Positions 44,201 through 53,200 of a DNA stretch of 64,000 nt are shown one piece after another; the first letter of the stretch is position 1; each line of letters begins with the position of its first letter. Source of the stretch: JBMYRH01 sp049602155 (GTDB taxonomy: Bacteria; Myxococcota_A; UBA9042; PHBI01; JBMYRH01); assembly GCA_049602155.1 (NCBI GenBank), contig JBMYRH010000011.1, positions 62,001 to 126,000 of the forward strand. Reading direction: 5' to 3'. The position numbers and the translations under genes are program-made. The notes beneath the pieces are model-generated. The model made no database searches. It was not told where the DNA came from and worked only from the letters and a program-made list of their open reading frames with translations.

Positions 44201-45523
44201 ATGAGCCCCAAACAACCGAACCCTACCCTGAGGTGTGCACTCACCCTCCTCGCGAGCGTATCTTTGCTGGGCCTGTCAGTCACGGGCTGCGCGGACGAGA
44301 CGACAACCGGCGAGACAAGCACCATCGCCGCCGATGGGACTGTCACGCAGACGGTCACCATCAACGGATGTGCCTTGGCGGAGAACGTCAAATGCCCTGG
44401 GGTTGACCTCTCCAACCAAGAGCTCGGCAACCTCGGCTTAGCCAAAGCAGACTTCACGGCCGGCGACCTCTCCGGTGCCGACCTGCAGGGCGCGGACCTC
44501 TCTGGGGCGAAGCTCGCGCAAGTCGACCTGTCGGGCACCAACTTGGCTGGGGCCAACCTCCTTGAGGCCGACCTCACGATGGCCTCCTTGATCGGGACGG
44601 TGTTCGACGCTGAGACCCGAATCGACGCCAAATGGCTCCTGGTCAATCAGCTCGTCACCAACGGTGGTGCGGACCTCACGTTGCTCGGCTACGACCTCTC
44701 TAACGCGGACCTTACCGGGGCCGATTTATCCGGCGCCGACCTCGTGCACGCCTCCCTGACGGGTGCTGACCTCTCCGGGGCCAGCCTCGCCGGTGCGGAC
44801 ATGGCAAAGGCGGACCTCACAGGGGCCACGATGCCCTCGGCCGACCTCGCCTCAGCTCTCTTACCCGAGGCGACCTTTGACGACGTGGACCTCACCTCAT
44901 CATCCCTGGTGAGCGCGGACCTGAGCGCGGCCTCCTTCGACAGCGCGAACCTGACCAAGGCCGACCTCACGCTCGCAGACCTGAGCGACGCTGACTTTGG
45001 GAAGGCCACGCTCACGGGGGCCACCTTGACCAACGCGATCCTCACTGGCGCAGACTTCTCCGACACGTCGCTGACCAACGGCATCTTGAAGTCGGTCGAC
45101 ATGACCAACGCCATCTTCAAGAAGGCGCGCCTGACCGGCGCGGATCTCGAAGAGGCAGACCTCACGGCCGCTGACCTCTCCACGGCGGATCTGGTCAACG
45201 CCACGCTGACCCAGGTCAACAGCACAGGCACAAACTTCACAGGGGCGACGATGATCCGCGCCGACCTGGAAGGCGCAGTCATGATCGGGACCATCCTGAC
45301 CAACGCGAACTTGAGCGCCGCGAACTTGAGCGGCGCAGATCTGACCGGCGCAAACCTGATGGGCGCAGACCTGACGAAGGCCCAGTTTGTCGACACCAAC
45401 TTGACCGGCGTCGTCATGACGACGGCGAGCATCATCGGCGCCGTCTGGGAGGGCACGACCTGCCCCGACGGTACGTTGAGCAGTGACCACGGCGACACCT
45501 GCGCCGACAACCTCACCCCCTGA
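44201..45523 (+). CDS. Pentapeptide-repeat lipoprotein
   Basis: A 440-residue protein with lipobox SVTGC near residue 29. From about residue 65 to 420 it is built of A(D/N)LxX pentapeptides (for example GADLSGADLVHASLTGADLS), broken once near residues 120-150 by FDAETRIDAKWLLVNQLVTN. Such repeats fold as a right-handed four-sided beta helix. The C-terminus GTTCPDGTLSSDHGDTC is a cysteine-closed end often seen in this class. Most pentapeptide proteins are cytosolic; this one is predicted to be lipid-anchored on the outside, so a gyrase-protecting role is unlikely. The ATG at 44201 is chosen from the signal peptide; no ribosome site is clear. Gap to the previous gene is 102 bases. Confidence 0.85.
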   Translation: MSPKQPNPTLRCALTLLASVSLLGLSVTGCADETTTGETSTIAADGTVTQTVTINGCALAENVKCPGVDLSNQELGNLGLAKADFTAGDLSGADLQGADLSGAKLAQVDLSGTNLAGANLLEADLTMASLIGTVFDAETRIDAKWLLVNQLVTNGGADLTLLGYDLSNADLTGADLSGADLVHASLTGADLSGASLAGADMAKADLTGATMPSADLASALLPEATFDDVDLTSSSLVSADLSAASFDSANLTKADLTLADLSDADFGKATLTGATLTNAILTGADFSDTSLTNGILKSVDMTNAIFKKARLTGADLEEADLTAADLSTADLVNATLTQVNSTGTNFTGATMIRADLEGAVMIGTILTNANLSAANLSGADLTGANLMGADLTKAQFVDTNLTGVVMTTASIIGAVWEGTTCPDGTLSSDHGDTCADNLTP

Positions 45524-45615
45524 GCGAGTTTGCGACGACCATGACAGCTCATTACCGTCTGCCTAGCGATCGCGCCGATTCGGCACCGCGACAGGCACAC
45601 AAACAGGGGGGAACG

Positions 45616-48600
45616 GTGACACGCACCGTGACATTGCGACGAGGACTGCATTGGCTCGTTCTAGCCGTGGGGATACTCTTCTACGGCTGCGGTTCAAGCC
45701 CGATCGGCGGGGTCTGTACCGGAGACGCCAGCTGTGAGTTCGGGCTCCAATGTTTCCAGCCCGACGACGTCGAGCAATCCGCTGTCTGCACCATTGGGTG
45801 TCTCGATGAGCCCTGCAGCTCAGGCACCTGCATCCAGACACAGCTCTACGGTGCTGTCTGCGCTGGGGCCTGCAGCGCATCCAAGACCTGCGAAGGGACC
45901 ATGGACTGTCAGTCGGCGGTCACGCCCACGGGGGACGTCGAGGTCTGTTGGTATGACGACCCGAACCTCGGGACCGCCTCCGGGCCGCTCTCAGCCACCG
46001 AGGTCATCCTCGTCGATGACACCAACGGGGATGGTCAGCTCAACCCAGGTGAGTCCGGGCGCCTCCAGTTCTACGTCAGCAACGACACGGATACGGCCTA
46101 TGAAGGCCTCTGGATGCAGCTGGACTCCGAGGATATCGACTTCACCGTCACGAGCTGCCAACAGGGGGCCTACCCCGTGTGGCTGTCCTGCACCGCTGAT
46201 TGCTCGTGTGAGACGGTCCCGGCGTCCAAGCGCGTCGCTTTAAACCCGGGTGACAAGACGACCTTGCCGCTGTTGGACATCGCGTTCCAGCTAGACGCCG
46301 CCAACGTCGAGGCGACCGCCATGACCTTTGACGTGGTGATCACGGACGCGACAGGAAGCACATGGCCCCAAACTGTGTCCCTGCCTATCGTTCCGCACGA
46401 GGCTCAGGTTCAAATCGCCGACGCCACGGTGGTCAACGACACCAACGGAGACGGCAAGCTGAGCCCCGGTGAGACCGGCAGCGTCGACCTGACCGTCTCG
46501 AACCTAGGCAGCACCCACATTGAGGGGCTCTTCGCCGAGCTCTCGGTCGCCGACCCGTCCGTGACGGTCGACGCATGTCATGCCTCTGTGGGCGGCAGCT
46601 GGTTTGAGTGCGATGTGAAGTGCTCATGCAAAGACGTCACGTCCCAAGCAAAGCAATCACTGCAGCCCAGTGAGACCTCTTCCGCCCCTATCCTTCGCCT
46701 CACTGTCACGGTCGCGAGCGACGCCGTCATGGAGCCGATCGCCTTCGGGGTGCGCTTTCAAGATAACCTCGATGCCATCTGGTACGACTCATTCATCGTG
46801 CCGCTCTTCGAGGCGGAAGCGGTGCTCGGCCTAAGCCGCGTCGAGGTGCTCGAGGACGAGAACGGCGATGGACACGTCAACCCCTCTGAGACCGCCTCCG
46901 TGCAAGTGTTCGCGAAGAATATTGGGACCGGCGTGGCTCGAGACATCTGGGCTAAACTTGAGACCCCGGATCCCTGGACGACCGTCAAGAGCTGCCGTGT
47001 CGGGGTCGGTAATCAGTGGACTGAATGTGACATGGACTGCTCCTGCGCCTCAGCGCCTTCTTCCGCGCTTCAAGACCTCGACGCGGGGGAGCATGGCACA
47101 GTCGCAGTGCTCGTGATCACCTTTGAGGTGAACCCGAGCGCCCCGCTCTCCCCCCTGAGCTTCGCAGTATCGTTTCACGACAACCTCGGGAACAGCTGGC
47201 CGGACACCTTCTCGCTCCCGGTGCTCCCGGCGGACGCTGAGGTGACCATCGGCAACGCAGCGCTGCTCGATGACTCCAACGGTGATGGCTTCTTGAGCCC
47301 AGCTGAGAGCGCCACGCTTGAGATCTACCCACGCAACACCGGGACCAGCAAGGCCCTCAAAGTGTGGGCCGAGCTGAGCTACGCAGAGGCCCTGGTCGAG
47401 CTGACGTCCTGCTACACCACATCGACTGAGGACCTCGGGCTCTGCAGCTCGACCTGCGACTGCCAGGACACCGGCATCACTCAGGATGTCCAACCCGACA
47501 TCTCATCCTCTCAACCCATCCTGCAGGTCAACTTCACCCTGTCGCCCGAGGCCCCGCTCCAGCCCATCAGCTTTGAGGTGACCTTCCATGACGAACTAGG
47601 CAGCACTTGGACGGACACAGTCACAATCGAGGTCGTAGAGGTTAAAGCCCTCCTTCAAGTCGAATCAGCCAGCCTGTGGGGCGACAGCAACGGCGACGGG
47701 ATCCTGACGCCGGGTGAGTCTGCGAAGATTCAAATCAGGGCACGCAACGTCGGCATCAGTCAGACCTTTGGTGTTTACGCCTCACTGCTCAACGTCGACC
47801 CCTACGTCTCAGTGACGACGTGTTATGCGCAGTTTGGCGACAGCTGGACCAAGTGCGATACGGACTGCAACTGCCAGAACATCTCGGACAGCGCCAAGAC
47901 GTCACTGGAGAGCGGTGAAGCCTCTGAAGAGGTCCTCCTGCGGGTCAACTTTACCCTCAACATTGATGCCCCGATCGAGCCACTGACCTGGGAGGTCGCC
48001 TTCCATGACCAGTTCGGCAACACTTGGGACGACAGCTTCATCGTGGACGTCGAGAAGTACGCCGCGGACGTGACCGTCGGGTTCGTGGAGTTCCAAAACG
48101 ACACCAACGGCGATGGGTTCTTAAGCCCCGCTGAGAGCGCGTCGTTGGTCATATACCCGCGCAACGATGGCACGGTCACGGCGCTCGGCGTCTGGGCCAA
48201 GCTCGTCGCTGTGGAGCCCGGGGTCACGATCACCGGCTGCTACACAGAGGCAGACGGGGCGTGGATCAACTGCGGCGTGGGCTGTAATTGTGACGGCGTG
48301 TTCGAGAGCGCGCTTCAGGACCTGGAGGGGGAGCAAACAAGTGAGCGGCCGATACTGCGCATCGACTTCGAGACCGCCTCGACTGTGGCGCTTGGCTCGC
48401 TGAGCTTCGGCGTCGCGTTCACAGACAACCTTGGGCTCACCTGGACAGACCTCATCTTGTTGGATGTCGTGGCCCCAGATACCCATGTCCAGATCGGGAT
48501 CGCCGAATTGATCAGTGACAGCGGCGGAGACGGCGCACTAAACGCGGGCGAGACCGCGACGGTGAACATCTTCGCAGAGAACGTCGGGACCACCACAGCG

Positions 48601-48894
48601 CTGGGGGTCTGGGCGAGGTTAACGAACGCTGCACCCGGGCTGGAGATCACGAGCTGCTATGCGCTCAACGAGGAGAAGTGGGCCACGTGTGATGTCGCCT
48701 GCTCCTGCCAGTCGATCCCTGAGAGCATCAAGACCGACATCCCTGAAGGCGAGACCAGTGACGCCGTCGTCCTCCAGATCACGTTCAACGTGCCGCTCGC
48801 GACAGCGCCCGGTCCACAGTCCTTCACCTTAGAGCTGACGGACATCTTCGATAATGTCTGGGAAGACAGCTTCTCAATCCAGCTGATCGAGTGA
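45616..48894 (+). CDS. Lipoprotein with seven NGDG-containing beta repeats
   Basis: A 1,092-residue surface lipoprotein with lipobox ILFYGC. After a cysteine-rich N-terminal region (residues about 25-115) come seven repeats of about 139 residues, each starting with a DDTNGDGxLxPGE-like loop and containing a CTxDCSC-like cysteine group, then LxITFxVxxxAPLxPLSFxVxFxDxLGxxW. The loop resembles a single EF-hand-type calcium loop, and the rest resembles CARDB/Ig-like adhesion sandwiches. The seventh copy reads DSGGDGALNAGE, a diverged loop. The start is probably the GTG at 45616, which has AGGGGG five bases upstream and begins the signal peptide; the ATG at 45541 would add 25 residues without signal character. 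The OmpA-like gene follows after 10 bases. Confidence 0.78.
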   Translation: MTRTVTLRRGLHWLVLAVGILFYGCGSSPIGGVCTGDASCEFGLQCFQPDDVEQSAVCTIGCLDEPCSSGTCIQTQLYGAVCAGACSASKTCEGTMDCQSAVTPTGDVEVCWYDDPNLGTASGPLSATEVILVDDTNGDGQLNPGESGRLQFYVSNDTDTAYEGLWMQLDSEDIDFTVTSCQQGAYPVWLSCTADCSCETVPASKRVALNPGDKTTLPLLDIAFQLDAANVEATAMTFDVVITDATGSTWPQTVSLPIVPHEAQVQIADATVVNDTNGDGKLSPGETGSVDLTVSNLGSTHIEGLFAELSVADPSVTVDACHASVGGSWFECDVKCSCKDVTSQAKQSLQPSETSSAPILRLTVTVASDAVMEPIAFGVRFQDNLDAIWYDSFIVPLFEAEAVLGLSRVEVLEDENGDGHVNPSETASVQVFAKNIGTGVARDIWAKLETPDPWTTVKSCRVGVGNQWTECDMDCSCASAPSSALQDLDAGEHGTVAVLVITFEVNPSAPLSPLSFAVSFHDNLGNSWPDTFSLPVLPADAEVTIGNAALLDDSNGDGFLSPAESATLEIYPRNTGTSKALKVWAELSYAEALVELTSCYTTSTEDLGLCSSTCDCQDTGITQDVQPDISSSQPILQVNFTLSPEAPLQPISFEVTFHDELGSTWTDTVTIEVVEVKALLQVESASLWGDSNGDGILTPGESAKIQIRARNVGISQTFGVYASLLNVDPYVSVTTCYAQFGDSWTKCDTDCNCQNISDSAKTSLESGEASEEVLLRVNFTLNIDAPIEPLTWEVAFHDQFGNTWDDSFIVDVEKYAADVTVGFVEFQNDTNGDGFLSPAESASLVIYPRNDGTVTALGVWAKLVAVEPGVTITGCYTEADGAWINCGVGCNCDGVFESALQDLEGEQTSERPILRIDFETASTVALGSLSFGVAFTDNLGLTWTDLILLDVVAPDTHVQIGIAELISDSGGDGALNAGETATVNIFAENVGTTTALGVWARLTNAAPGLEITSCYALNEEKWATCDVACSCQSIPESIKTDIPEGETSDAVVLQITFNVPLATAPGPQSFTLELTDIFDNVWEDSFSIQLIE
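45998..48890 (+). repeat. Seven long coding repeats, period about 416 bases
   Basis: The NGDG loop codons recur at about 46018, 46441, 46858, 47277, 47690, 48103 and 48519, a period of 413-423 bases. The repeats are diverged at DNA level, so the duplication is old. Confidence 0.8.
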
Positions 48895-48904
48895 GCTTGA
48901 CGTC

Positions 48905-50155
48905 ATGATCCGATGGTTGACGGCCCTAGTGTGGGGGGCAGTGACGCTCTCTATGAGCGGCTGCTTCTATTACGGTGGACACTTCGATACGACCGTTGTG
49001 CCGGTGAGCGAGCGCCTGTCGACGACGTCTGAGATCATCCCGGTTCCTGGGACAGATGTCGTCACGGTCGACGCCACCCTGGATGGCTCAATGCTGGCCA
49101 TTGAGGCGAAGCTCAAGCGGCAGTGTCGCCCCACGACATTCGAAACCTGGCAGAACTACGACAAGCACATAGAGTCCCTCCCCTGGTCTCACTGGTTGAT
49201 GCTCTCTGGCGGTATCCTGACCGCCGGTGGTGGTGGTGCGGCGCTCGGGCTCGGGATGGCCTACTCTCAAACCCCGGTGGCAGGCGCAGTGCATCAGGCC
49301 AGCACAGAGTCAGCGCGAGACACCGGCACGATCATGCTCGTCGCCGGCGCCGTGGCCGCTGCGATCGGGACGGTGCTGCTCACGAGCGAGCTGGTCGACG
49401 TGATCATGCTCGAGGACAAGCGCGTCGCCACTGACGTCGTGATCAAGCCGATTCAGGGCCCCCAATCGGCCTGCGAGGATGGCCCGGCAAAGAACCACCC
49501 GATCTTTATCGAGACGCTGCCATCCGGTGAGCGGCTAACGCAGCGCGTGACCCTCACCACGGACGACTTCGGGCGGGCCTCGATCAACCTGAAAGACCCG
49601 CAGTTCGATAACTTCCCCTACGGCGACCCCTTCGCCCTTATTCGATGTGACCACTGCACAGGGTGGAACCTGACCCTCCTCCCAGATTCCGCAGCGGCGC
49701 TCGCGATGCATCGCGATGACCATGAGGCGCTGAAAGGTTGGGCCGAGACCTACGGCGCGCAGTCCGATCCAGGGTTAGCGAAGCAGGTCAAGGAGGCCAA
49801 AGTGCGACGAGACGTCGTGGCCTTGGGTGACGCAATTACTTTCTCAACGGGGAGCTCGAAGCTGCGACGAGATGCCAACAAGCACCTCGACCAAGCGGCT
49901 GAATTCCTGCTGAAACGTCGAAACCTCCAGCTGCGGATCGAGGGGCACACCGACAACACCGGCAACGAGACCAAGAACCGTGAGCTCTCACGGCGCCGCG
50001 CAGAGGCCGTCAAGCGTTACCTTGTTCACCGGGGCGTCCCCGCAGACCGGCTAATTACCGTCGGGATGGCAGCCAGTCAGCCGGTGAAGAGCAACCAAAG
50101 CCAAGCTGGTCGAAAGGCTAATCGGCGCTATCAGTTCCAGCTCCTCGAGGACTGA
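48905..50155 (+). CDS. OmpA-like peptidoglycan-binding lipoprotein
   Basis: A 416-residue protein with a short signal peptide and lipobox SMSGC. Two hydrophobic segments lie near residues 98-118 (LMLSGGILTAGGGGAALGLG) and 145-165. The C-terminal OmpA domain (about residues 308-414) is clear: ITFSTGSSKLRRDANKHLDQ, LRIEGHTDNTGNETKNRELS, RRRAEAVKRYLVHRGVPADR and KANRRYQF, including the aspartate and arginine that bind diaminopimelate in peptidoglycan. It probably ties the outer membrane, or the neighbouring repeat proteins, to the cell wall. It lies 10 bases after the seven-repeat gene, so the two should be co-transcribed. No strong ribosome site precedes the ATG. Confidence 0.88.
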   Translation: MIRWLTALVWGAVTLSMSGCFYYGGHFDTTVVPVSERLSTTSEIIPVPGTDVVTVDATLDGSMLAIEAKLKRQCRPTTFETWQNYDKHIESLPWSHWLMLSGGILTAGGGGAALGLGMAYSQTPVAGAVHQASTESARDTGTIMLVAGAVAAAIGTVLLTSELVDVIMLEDKRVATDVVIKPIQGPQSACEDGPAKNHPIFIETLPSGERLTQRVTLTTDDFGRASINLKDPQFDNFPYGDPFALIRCDHCTGWNLTLLPDSAAALAMHRDDHEALKGWAETYGAQSDPGLAKQVKEAKVRRDVVALGDAITFSTGSSKLRRDANKHLDQAAEFLLKRRNLQLRIEGHTDNTGNETKNRELSRRRAEAVKRYLVHRGVPADRLITVGMAASQPVKSNQSQAGRKANRRYQFQLLED

Positions 50156-50223
50156 CCCCCTCGACGCCCCGCTCTCTCGCCAACGCAGCTGAAGATATAC
50201 GCGTGAGAAAATGGCTGGATCTC

Positions 50224-50242
50224 CGGGGGGATGCTACCCCCG
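50224..50242 (+). promoter_or_regulatory. Hairpin overlapping the translation-initiation region
   Basis: CGGGGG, loop GATGCTA, CCCCCG form a 6-base-pair GC stem that ends four bases before the ATG at 50247 and buries the only G-rich ribosome-site-like run. It could limit translation of the large lipoprotein mRNA. Confidence 0.35.
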
Positions 50243-50246
50243 AAGT

Positions 50247-53200
50247 ATGGTGAACCGTGTCTTAATCGTACTCGCTCTCTGTCTGACTGCCTGCGAAGGC
50301 AAGCCGGACCCCATCGTGTGCTCGGCAGGCAGTGAGCCCCTCGACGGCGGCTGCGTCACCTGCCCCATCAGCACCTACTCCAACGATGGCACAGTGTGCC
50401 TTCCGTCGGACTGCGCGCCGGGCACGATCCCGTCTTGGGAGGGTGCCGAGCGACATGACGACGGCTGCATCCCATGTCCACAGGGCTCGTTCTCCCTCGG
50501 TGGCTCCTTCGTCACCTGCGAACCTCTCGACTGTGCGCCAGGCGAGGTCGCCAACCGCGCGGGGGCCGTCAGCAACGTTGGAGGCTGCGAAGCCTGCCCA
50601 CCTGGCAGCTACTCACCCGGCGGCCAAACCACGGAGTGCCTGCCTTCGATCTGCCCGGCGGGCATGATCGCCCTGCTCCCTGGCGCATCGAGTGAGTCCC
50701 AAGGGTGCGAAGCCTGCCCACTCGGTACATGGTCCGAAGGTGGCGCCTCGAAAGAATGCGCCCCGATGAACTGCGCCCCAGGTCACGTCGCCTCCTCCGC
50801 CGCAGCCATTCACCCCACAGACCGCTGCATGGCTTGCCCGGAAGGCACGTGGTCCGAGGGTGGATGGAATACCGAATGTAGCCCGATGTCTTGTCCCCCA
50901 GGCCACGCCGCCGCAGGGCGTGGTTCAGCGAGCGCGACCGCGCTCTGTGGACGTTGCCCTGTCGGCTCCTGGTCCAGTGGTGGACAAGCCAAGGCCTGCC
51001 AGCCGATGACCTGCGCCACAGGGCATATCGCGACGATGAGAGGTGCGACCTCCGACAGCGAAGGGTGCACCCCGTGCGAAGCCGGCGGGTTCTCCGAGGG
51101 TGGCATCAGCAAGGTGTGCTTGGCGATGCAGTGCCCCCCTGGTCAGGTCTCCACGACCCAGGGCGCAGGGACCCCCACAGACGGATGCACCCCTTGCAAA
51201 GCCGGCACCTTCTCCGAAGGCGGAGCGACGAGCAGCTGCCAACCCCTGGTCTGCCCAGCCGGCACAGCCGGCACCTCAGAGGGCGCCTCTGGCGCGGCGG
51301 ACGGCTGCGCCCCCTGCCCGGTGGGCACGTTCTCCTCGGGCGGCGACGGGGGCACCTGTGCGCCTCGCGAGTGCCCTGCCGGTCACTTCTCCGCAGAGCC
51401 CGGCGCTCAGAGCGCCTCGGACAGCTGCACCCCCTGTGCCCCTGGTACCTTCTCGAAGGGAGGCGAAGCGACCCAATGCGAGCCGATGACCTGCCAAGCT
51501 GGTCAGGCCTCCACCAAAACCGGCGCGACGAGCGCCACCGACGGCTGCGCCTTCTGTGATCCAGGGACCTTCTCCATCGGGGGCGCGAGCGGAACATGCG
51601 CTCCCTTGACCTGCGCGCCAGGGCACGCCTCGACCATCGAGGGCTCCGCGAGCGCTGAAGATGGCTGCACCCCCTGCGCGGCAGGAGGCTACGCAAACGA
51701 GTCCACCGAGGGCCTTTGCCTCCCCATCGCGTGCCTCCCTGGGCATGTGTCCGAGAAGACAGGCGCGACCCACGCGACCGACGGATGTACGCCTTGCGCA
51801 TTGGCCACATACTCCGCAGGAGGTGACGAGACCTTCTGCGCGCCCATGGCTTGTGCCGCTGGCGCAGTCGCGACGCGGATGGCGGCAGAGAGCGCCCAGG
51901 ATGGATGCGAACAGTGCCCCAATGGCATGACCTCCTCTGGTGGAGCGACCACCCAATGCACCGCGGCGAGTTGTGATGCAGGTCAGGGCTGGAGTGAAGG
52001 CGTCGAGGGTAAAGGGGGCAGCTGCGCGCCCTGCCCTGCCGGGACCTTCTCAGACGGTCACCATGGCACTTCATGCAAGCCGATGGCCTGCGCCGCAGGC
52101 TACGCGGCTTACGGTGAAGGTGCGACCACGGCGACTGAGAGCTGTGCACCGTGCGGAGCGGGTGGCTATTCCGCAGGCGGCGCCGTCGCGAGCTGTGCAC
52201 CGACACAGTGCGAAGCCGGCCAAAGCAGCGAAAAAGAGGCCGCTATCTCGGCCACCGATGGGTGCGTACTCTGCGCCCCAGGGACTTACTCACGCGGCGG
52301 CGCTGCGCCTTGTCTGCCGGTCACCTGCGAGCCCGGGTTCGGGGGCAACACCGAGGGTGCGAGTAGCCCAGACGGCGTCTGTGCCCCCTGCGCGATCGGC
52401 ACCTACTCGGACGGTGAGGGGGCTTGCAAGGCCACGGCCTGCCCGGTGAACCATCGCGCGACCCTGACCAGCGCCACGACCTCGACCGCGGGCTGTGTCC
52501 CCTGTGATGACGGTGAGCGCTCTGCGGGTGCAGGCGCGACGACCTGCGAGTTGGCGAACGACGCCTCGCTGGCCACCATGGACATCGAAGGGGGCACCTT
52601 GGTCCCCGAATTCCAGACTGGTATTCACAGTTACAGCGCCTCAGTGGGCTGGATGGAGACCTCCATCTCACTCACGCCTGTGGTCTCCGACGACATGGCG
52701 ATCACGACCGTAGATGGCCTTGAGCGCCAGAGCGGTGAGGTCGTCCACATCAGCGTGGCTTATGGGGAGACCCCTGTATCGGTGACGCCGCTTGCACCGT
52801 CTGGTGACAGTGAGACGTATGACATCGTCGTGACCCGAGAGGCGCGCTCAACCCTCCTTGAGGATCCGAATCCAAGCGGTGAAGCTGCCTACGCGACGGT
52901 CCTGAGCCAAGATGGCAACTTGATGGCGGCAGGCGCGCCGAGCGCGACCTGGTGCGCCCCCGTTGAGGAGGGCGCTGAGGCCGACAAAGAGGAGTGCGTG
53001 GAGACCGGCTTGGTCCACCTCTACAAACGCACCGCGACCGGGTGGCGTTTAGAGACCACCCTCTCGTCTGGAGAGCGCGATCCAGGGCAACGCGTTGGGG
53101 GCGCGATCGTCCTTGAGGGGGGGCGCCTCGTCGTCGGTGCACCAGGCAAAGGCGTGGTGCACATCTTCGAGCGCAGCGCAGGCACTTGGCAGCGCGTCGC

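Noticed and set aside
45998..48890. Dockerin interpretation of the NGDG loops
   Set aside because: Dockerins have two adjacent EF-like loops of about 22 residues; here one loop occurs per 139 residues within beta structure.
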